Shown piece by piece: positions 32,330 to 36,489 of a stretch of 36,489 bases of DNA. Position 1 is the stretch's first letter; every line of letters starts with the position of its first letter. Source of the DNA: Hungatella effluvii (GTDB taxonomy: Bacteria; Bacillota; Clostridia; Lachnospirales; Lachnospiraceae). The notes below the pieces were generated by a model. The model was not told where the DNA came from, searched no databases, and saw only the letters and a program-made list of their open reading frames with translations. The stretch lies in the NCBI RefSeq assembly GCF_003201875.1, contig NZ_QJKD01000032.1:1-36489 (forward strand), written 5' to 3'. The position numbers and the translations under genes are program-made.

Positions 32330-33258
32330 CAGTCCATTCCTCCATCGTTATAGAATACCCACGCGCTTGACGAGCGGAATACCAGGAGCGTAATCAAAAG
32401 GATTGCCACAAACATCACCCAGGAGGATGCGGAAGCATATCCCATTTTCAGATTCTGGAACGCGTCCTCGTATATCTTGACTCCCATCAGGTACGTTCCG
32501 TGGTTCGGTCCGCCGTTGGTGATAATGAAGGCGGAGGTGAACTCCTGGAGCGCATGTATGATCTGCATGATCAGGTTAAAGAACACGACGGGTGTCAGCA
32601 TCGGAAATGTAATATTCCAGAACTGTACCCATTTGTTCGCCCCGTCCACCGAAGCCGCCTCATAAAGCTCTGTCGGAACGTTCTTAAGCCCTGCGAGAAA
32701 CAGCACCATGGATGAGCCGAACTGCCAGATTACCAGTAGGCTGATGGTTACGAGCGCGATGTCCGGATCTCCCAGCCAGTCGACAGCCGGAATATGTACG
32801 ACGCCCAGCATCTTGTTTAACATGCCTTCCTTCATAAACATGAATCTCCAGAGTATGGAGATGGCCACGCTTCCCCCCATGATAGACGGCAGATAGTAAA
32901 TCGTCCTGAACAGGTTGATCCCCTTCAGACGCATATTTAAGATCATCGCTACGACGAGCGCCATGACGAGCTTCATCGGCACCGACATCAGTGCGTACTT
33001 AAATGTCAGAAAGAACGACTTCAGGAAGTACTTATCTTTCGTAAACAGCCTGATGTAATTGTCAAATCCGACCCATTTTCCTTCCGATAATATGGAGAAA
33101 TTCGTAAACGAGTAATACAGTGACATGATTAACGGGTACGCCTGTAAAATAAGGAATCCCAGAAGCCATGGCAGAATGAAGAGCAGCCCCCATCTCCAGT
33201 TCTTCGGATACTTTCTCACGACAGTGCCCCCTGCGGTTTTTGGTTTCAATGACGACAT
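32329..33258 (-). CDS. CUT1 sugar ABC permease, MalF type (locus 2)
   Basis: A 309-residue permease with six helices and EAA loop EAASVDGANKWVQFWNITFP (200-219). It is closely paralogous to the locus 1 permease. The frame is open to 33309, but those extra codons lie in the palindromic element, and AGGAGG 8 nt before ATG 33258 sets the start. First gene of the operon; its leader carries the palindromic element, with promoter module B beyond it. Confidence 0.9.
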   Translation of the reverse strand: MSSLKPKTAGGTVVRKYPKNWRWGLLFILPWLLGFLILQAYPLIMSLYYSFTNFSILSEGKWVGFDNYIRLFTKDKYFLKSFFLTFKYALMSVPMKLVMALVVAMILNMRLKGINLFRTIYYLPSIMGGSVAISILWRFMFMKEGMLNKMLGVVHIPAVDWLGDPDIALVTISLLVIWQFGSSMVLFLAGLKNVPTELYEAASVDGANKWVQFWNITFPMLTPVVFFNLIMQIIHALQEFTSAFIITNGGPNHGTYLMGVKIYEDAFQNLKMGYASASSWVMFVAILLITLLVFRSSSAWVFYNDGGMD

Positions 33259-33284
33259 GATACTTTCCTCCTTTGCTGATTTCC

Positions 33285-33576
33285 GGTTGTCATTCGCAGC
33301 CTGCCGCAAGCCTTTGCTGCCGGGTCCGGCCTACGGTTTACGCTCCGGTTCCTGTGACTTTGCAGGGCATTAGCAGTTCTTAACGCGCAGAATTTTTCGT
33401 TCAGGGGAAATGACCACTTGTCTGAGCGAAGCGAGTTTGGGCATTTTCCCTGGTTTTTAGAAAAATACTGCACGTTTAGAACTGCTTATGCCCGAAACCG
33501 GAACTGGAACCGGAGTGTAAACCGTAGGAGCCGGACCCGGCAGCAAAGGCTTGCGGCAGGCTGCGAGTGGCAACAG
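33285..33576. repeat. ~292-bp palindromic (MITE-like) element
   Basis: Nearly the whole stretch is one imperfect inverted repeat. The left arm (33287-33412) and right arm (33442-33573) match over ~125 bp; the outer 37 bp (from 33294 and 33566 inward) are perfect, and later blocks include CTACGGTTTAC, CTCCGGTTCC, AGCAGTTCT and ATTTTTC. The loop is only ~29 nt (33413-33441). Direct TTTCC copies flank it (33280-33284, 33577-33581), as expected of a target duplication. No real coding potential. It fills most of the 536-bp gap between the permease and the response regulator. Confidence 0.85.
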
Positions 33577-33607
33577 TTTCCATTCCCTTCGGAACATAAC
33601 TCATGGA

Positions 33608-33698
33608 CTGTATTCTATCATGTCCGCTTATTTTTGCGCCCCTGTGCCGATTGTGAACGCCTATCATTTCAATCTATCATTATTTTATCCGCCTATCT
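33608..33698 (-). promoter_or_regulatory. Promoter module B, upstream of locus 2 operon
   Basis: The same ordered blocks as module A on the minus strand: GATAGGC (33697-33691), GATAGA-like GATAGA (33678-33673), ATGATAGGC (33667-33659), CAATC (33653-33649), AGGGGC (33643-33638), TGATAGAATACAG-like ATGATAGAATACAG (33621-33608). It reads toward the permease operon through the palindromic element. The promoter of the response regulator on the plus strand lies just beyond it. Confidence 0.6.
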
Positions 33699-33733
33699 CT
33701 ATTTTAGGGAAAACCGTTTTCATGGTTATTCCT

Positions 33734-33763
33734 TTGACTGTGGCAACTTTCCCATGATATACT
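33734..33763 (+). promoter_or_regulatory. Promoter of locus 2 two-component genes
   Basis: TTGACT (33734-33739), 18 nt, TATACT (33758-33763), about 31 nt before the response regulator ATG at 33795. Confidence 0.7.
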
Positions 33764-33794
33764 GGAATCACTTAATTCTGGGGGAGGAAATACC

Positions 33795-34529
33795 ATGTAT
33801 GAACTACTGATCGTAGATGACGAGGCCAGTTCCCGCGATATCCTCGCGTCCTGTTTTCCATGGGACGAGCAGGGCTTTCACGTATGCGGGCAGAAAGACA
33901 GCGGCCAGGAAGCGCTGGACTATCTAAAGGATCATTCCGTCCACGTAATCCTGACCGACATCAGCATGCCCGGCATGGACGGGATCGAGCTGGCAAAGAG
34001 TGTTTCAGAGCTGGAAGGTGTCCGGCCTATGGTCGTCTTTTTAAGCGCCTACGATAACTTTAAATACGCACAGAATGCGATCCGGTACGGCGTCCGGTAT
34101 TACGTCTTAAAACCGACTAATTTTTCAGAGCTGAAGGAGATCTTCGGAACCATCCGACACGAGCTGGATGCCAAATATAACGTAAGTTCCGACGATGCCC
34201 AGGACTACTCCACCGACGAAATCATCCAGAAGGTCTTAAGCTACTTAAGTCAGAATTACAGGGAGGGCTCCCTGTCCTCACTGGCCGAATCCCTGTATTT
34301 AAACCCCTCTTATTTAAGCCAGCTGATCAAACAGAAGACCTCCAAAACTTTTTCCGATCTGCTGGGCGAGGCGCGGATGAAGCAGGCCGCCCTGTTCCTC
34401 AAGGATCCTGACACCAAGATCTACAACATCAGCAACATGATCGGCTATGTGAATCCCAATAACTTCGCACGGGCCTTCAAGGCCTACTGGGGCGTCACCC
34501 CGACCGAGTACAGAAGCCATGAAAAATAA
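33795..34529 (+). CDS. AraC-type response regulator, YesN type (locus 2)
   Basis: A 244-residue regulator, shorter than its locus 1 counterpart because the receiver (1-~122; D8/D9, phospho-acceptor D55 in ILTDISMPGMDG, K106) joins the AraC double helix-turn-helix (~145-244; SLSSLAESLYLNPSYLSQLI and YNISNMIGYVNPNNFARAFKAYWGVTPTEY) almost directly. GGGAGG lies 7 nt before the ATG. The stop overlaps the kinase start by 11 nt. It probably binds the GATAG boxes of modules A and B; this is inferred from position. Confidence 0.93.
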   Translation: MYELLIVDDEASSRDILASCFPWDEQGFHVCGQKDSGQEALDYLKDHSVHVILTDISMPGMDGIELAKSVSELEGVRPMVVFLSAYDNFKYAQNAIRYGVRYYVLKPTNFSELKEIFGTIRHELDAKYNVSSDDAQDYSTDEIIQKVLSYLSQNYREGSLSSLAESLYLNPSYLSQLIKQKTSKTFSDLLGEARMKQAALFLKDPDTKIYNISNMIGYVNPNNFARAFKAYWGVTPTEYRSHEK

Positions 34530-36360
34530 ATCAATCCTTGAAGGTCTGGAACGGAAATACCATTCCACCACAATCCGTTTTTTCATCAGAAGCCTGCTGG
34601 TCAACAGCCTTCTGATGCTGATCCCTCTTCTGCTCATCGGCCTGTACAGCATATTCCGGACAACGAATGAGAGCACCAGCGAGGCCGAAAAGAAGGCCTC
34701 GGTAATCTTAAACCAGGCGGATGACATTCTGGAGACCTTTTATACCCACGTGGACAACGCATACTTATTCTTCGCGTCCAATCCCAGAGTGACGCTGCAG
34801 TTAAAGAACGCGTTTGATGAGAAATCGCTGACGCTGGATTCAATCAAGTCCGTCGAGAACATTTCGCTGAACTTTCAGAACCTGATTTACACCGACGGCT
34901 ATTTGAGGAATATCTATGTCTATTATAAAAATGACTACAGCCGGATCTTCGTGCCCTTGAGCTCAAAGCTCATCTCCTTTCCTCCTGACAGGGAAAGGGA
35001 CGTCTTAAACTCCTACGGTCACGCAGGCGAAGAGGACGTCTGGATGGAGTTTTCCGATGATCCGCTGCTGTATACAGAATACCGGACTCCCAGCCTGTTG
35101 GTCTACCGGAAGCTGTACCGCAGAACCACCGATATCCAGAACGGACTGGTCATCTTCAGCTTCAGCGCGGACAAGCTGAAGAGTGAACTGTCCGGCCTGC
35201 TGGAATTTCCGGATCAGAAGCTCTTTCTGATGGATGCCTCCAGCCGCCTGGTCTGGCCTTCAACTGAGGAATTTCCGAAAGACGACATTCTGGATCTTGC
35301 GGGGGAGATGGCCTCCCTTCCGGCCACCTCCCCCGCGGACGCCGTCAACCTGGACTATAAGTCGTATACTGCGACGTACCTGCCGTCACCGAGATCCTAC
35401 GGGTTTTCGTATCTTCTGCTGACCCCCAGGAATGAAATCTACCGGACGACCATCAGTCTGACCAGCATGTACATCATCATCACGCTGGCGGCGATCGCGG
35501 TTGCCTGCATGATTGCATTTTTCAAGACACGGCACGATTACAAATACCTCGATAAGATTATCAGCGTATTCAGCACGCCGGATACCGCAGTCAATCAGAT
35601 CCGTCAGCCAAAGAAAGGCAGCTCCAGCCCATTTGAATACATCTTGTTCAACGTTATCCGCCTCTTCATCGAGCAGGACTACTTAAAAATGCAGGATTCC
35701 GAAAAGGCAGCCAAGCTCCAGCTCTCCAAAATGCAGGCGCTTCAGCACCAGATCAATCCCCACTTCCTGCATAACACGTTAAACAATATTTACTGGGAAT
35801 CCGTCAAACTGACCGGCTCGGAGAACCGGTGCAGCCAGATGATATCGTATCTTTCCGCGATCATGCGCTACTCGCTCAGTGATCCCCAGGATAACGTGAA
35901 GATTCAGGAGGAGATCAACTACTTAAAAAAATACCTTGAAATTATGAAGCTCCGTTACACCGACCGCTTCGATGTCGAGTTTTCCCTCGCGCCGGACTGC
36001 TCCATCTATCCGGTCAGAAAAATGATTCTGCAGCCCCTCGTCGAGAACGCAATCTACCATGGGATTAAAGAAAAAAAGGAAAAGGGCCTGATCCGCATCT
36101 CCATTCACAGAAAAAAGAACCGTATCTACTTCACTATTTATGACACGGGCAAGGGCATTCCGGTCGATCAGCTGGCCTCGATCAGAGCAGGCCTTGAAGA
36201 GACCAGCCGAAACTCCAATCAGCATATCGGACTGGCGAACACCAATTCCCGTCTGGTCTTATCCTACGGTGAAGGCTCCGTTCTGCATATGAACAGCCGC
36301 TGTGGAAAGTTTACCGTAATCTGGTTTTCCATACCGGTACCTGACGAAACAATCGAGTAG
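34519..36360 (+). CDS. Sensor histidine kinase, YesM type (locus 2); 3' end altered by intron
   Basis: A 613-residue membrane kinase: helix 1 (~22-46), extracellular sensor (~50-310), helix 2 (~313-335), then His_kinase with His415 in HQINPHFLHNTLNN, N-box ILQPLVENAIYHG (N510), and the Gly-rich ATP lid (DTGKGIP, HIGLANTNSRL). All catalytic parts are complete. The final codons ATC GAG TAG coincide with the predicted 3' end of an antisense group II intron, so the stop and last two residues (Ile-Glu) probably come from the intron and the native tail lies beyond it. Loss is likely only a few residues, since the fold already ends at VIWFSIPVPDE. Start overlaps the regulator gene. Confidence 0.9.
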   Translation: MKNKSILEGLERKYHSTTIRFFIRSLLVNSLLMLIPLLLIGLYSIFRTTNESTSEAEKKASVILNQADDILETFYTHVDNAYLFFASNPRVTLQLKNAFDEKSLTLDSIKSVENISLNFQNLIYTDGYLRNIYVYYKNDYSRIFVPLSSKLISFPPDRERDVLNSYGHAGEEDVWMEFSDDPLLYTEYRTPSLLVYRKLYRRTTDIQNGLVIFSFSADKLKSELSGLLEFPDQKLFLMDASSRLVWPSTEEFPKDDILDLAGEMASLPATSPADAVNLDYKSYTATYLPSPRSYGFSYLLLTPRNEIYRTTISLTSMYIIITLAAIAVACMIAFFKTRHDYKYLDKIISVFSTPDTAVNQIRQPKKGSSSPFEYILFNVIRLFIEQDYLKMQDSEKAAKLQLSKMQALQHQINPHFLHNTLNNIYWESVKLTGSENRCSQMISYLSAIMRYSLSDPQDNVKIQEEINYLKKYLEIMKLRYTDRFDVEFSLAPDCSIYPVRKMILQPLVENAIYHGIKEKKEKGLIRISIHRKKNRIYFTIYDTGKGIPVDQLASIRAGLEETSRNSNQHIGLANTNSRLVLSYGEGSVLHMNSRCGKFTVIWFSIPVPDETIE

Positions 36361-36489
36361 GAGGCGGTGATTAACCGACGTCCTCTCACACCACCGTGCG
36401 TACCGTTCGGTACACGGCGGTTTCAACAGTTGACGTGCACAGACTGATAAGCTGTGGCTAAATCATAAAAGCCACTGCTTATCAGTCTT
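36352..36489 (-). mobile_element. Group II intron 3' end (domains IV tip, V and VI)
   Basis: Read on the minus strand. A hairpin AGACTGATAAGC...GCTTATCAGTCT (36488-36477/36452-36441) precedes domain V (36420-36391): proximal stem CCGCCGTG/CACGGTGG with a G-U wobble in the CGC triad, 2-nt CG bulge on the 3' side, distal TACC/GGTA and a GAAC loop. Domain VI follows: GAG-AGG pairs with CCT-CTC around a single bulged A (36358), and the sequence ends GAT at 36352, placing the branch A seven nt from an AT (AY) 3' end. The intron runs out of the window, so the rest, including any reverse transcriptase, is unseen. Confidence 0.8.

Noticed and set aside
33259..33309. N-terminal extension of the locus 2 MalF-type permease
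   Set aside because: The extra codons lie partly in the palindromic element and lack a ribosome site; AGGAGG precedes ATG 33258.
31394..33698. Modules A and B as a CRISPR array or transposon ends
   Set aside because: Only two copies 2.2 kb apart, short conserved blocks with diverged intervals, each located at a promoter; regulatory duplication fits better.
33246..33810. Several short ORFs on both strands inside the palindromic element
   Set aside because: They mirror each other because the DNA is an inverted repeat, have no ribosome sites and no recognisable protein character.
36391..36420. Terminal hairpin of the window read as an ordinary terminator on the plus strand
   Set aside because: It has no T-tract, and the 2-nt bulge lies on the correct side for a minus-strand group II domain V.

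Overview
The window looks like chromosome from an anaerobic Gram-positive gut Clostridium, most likely Lachnospiraceae (Hungatella, Enterocloster or Lachnoclostridium-like). The reasons are strong AGGAGG-type ribosome binding sites, an oxygen-sensitive class III ribonucleotide reductase, an scpA-scpB-dut-TPR-hflX cluster, two YesMN-like two-component systems, and many CUT1 sugar transporters and glycosidases. The genus is inference; no rRNA or tRNA gene was seen.

Layout. 1-5000: housekeeping and small genes (zinc-ribbon membrane protein, Rrf2 regulator overlapping tcdA, a sodium-dependent NSS transporter, and a coupled run of two tiny membrane ORFs ahead of a TIM-barrel-like protein). 5061-15350: glycan locus 1. 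On the minus strand, solute-binding protein, two permeases, GH2 and a long GH105 form one operon, which diverges from a histidine kinase and response regulator on the plus strand. 15401-19035: a domain-swapped GH3 glucosidase with a divergent AraC regulator and overlapping promoters. 19071-21562: nrdD fused to a redoxin domain, behind two NrdR boxes spaced 31 bp apart. 21704-25889: scpA-scpB-dut-TPR lipoprotein-hflX, all minus, behind one good promoter. 25893-26851: a metallophosphoesterase. 26933-36360: glycan locus 2. On the minus strand, two permeases, solute-binding protein, DUF2264 (GH154-like) and GH88 form an operon, diverging from a response regulator and histidine kinase. 36352-36489: the 3' end of an antisense group II intron.

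How it works together. Both glycan loci follow the B. subtilis yes-operon plan: membrane kinase and AraC-type response regulator sense a saccharide, a CUT1 importer brings in oligosaccharides, and intracellular glycosidases remove unsaturated uronic acids (GH105, GH88) and neutral or uronic sugars (GH2, GH154-like). Neither locus encodes a polysaccharide lyase or an ABC ATPase. They therefore probably scavenge lyase products made elsewhere and share an MsmK-type ATPase.

The most interesting signals are mostly non-coding: a ~91-bp promoter module present twice in locus 2 at exactly matching internal spacing; a ~292-bp palindromic element with a candidate TTTCC target duplication that appears inserted in the leader between one module copy and its operon; and a group II intron end that seems to supply the stop codon of the kinase gene.
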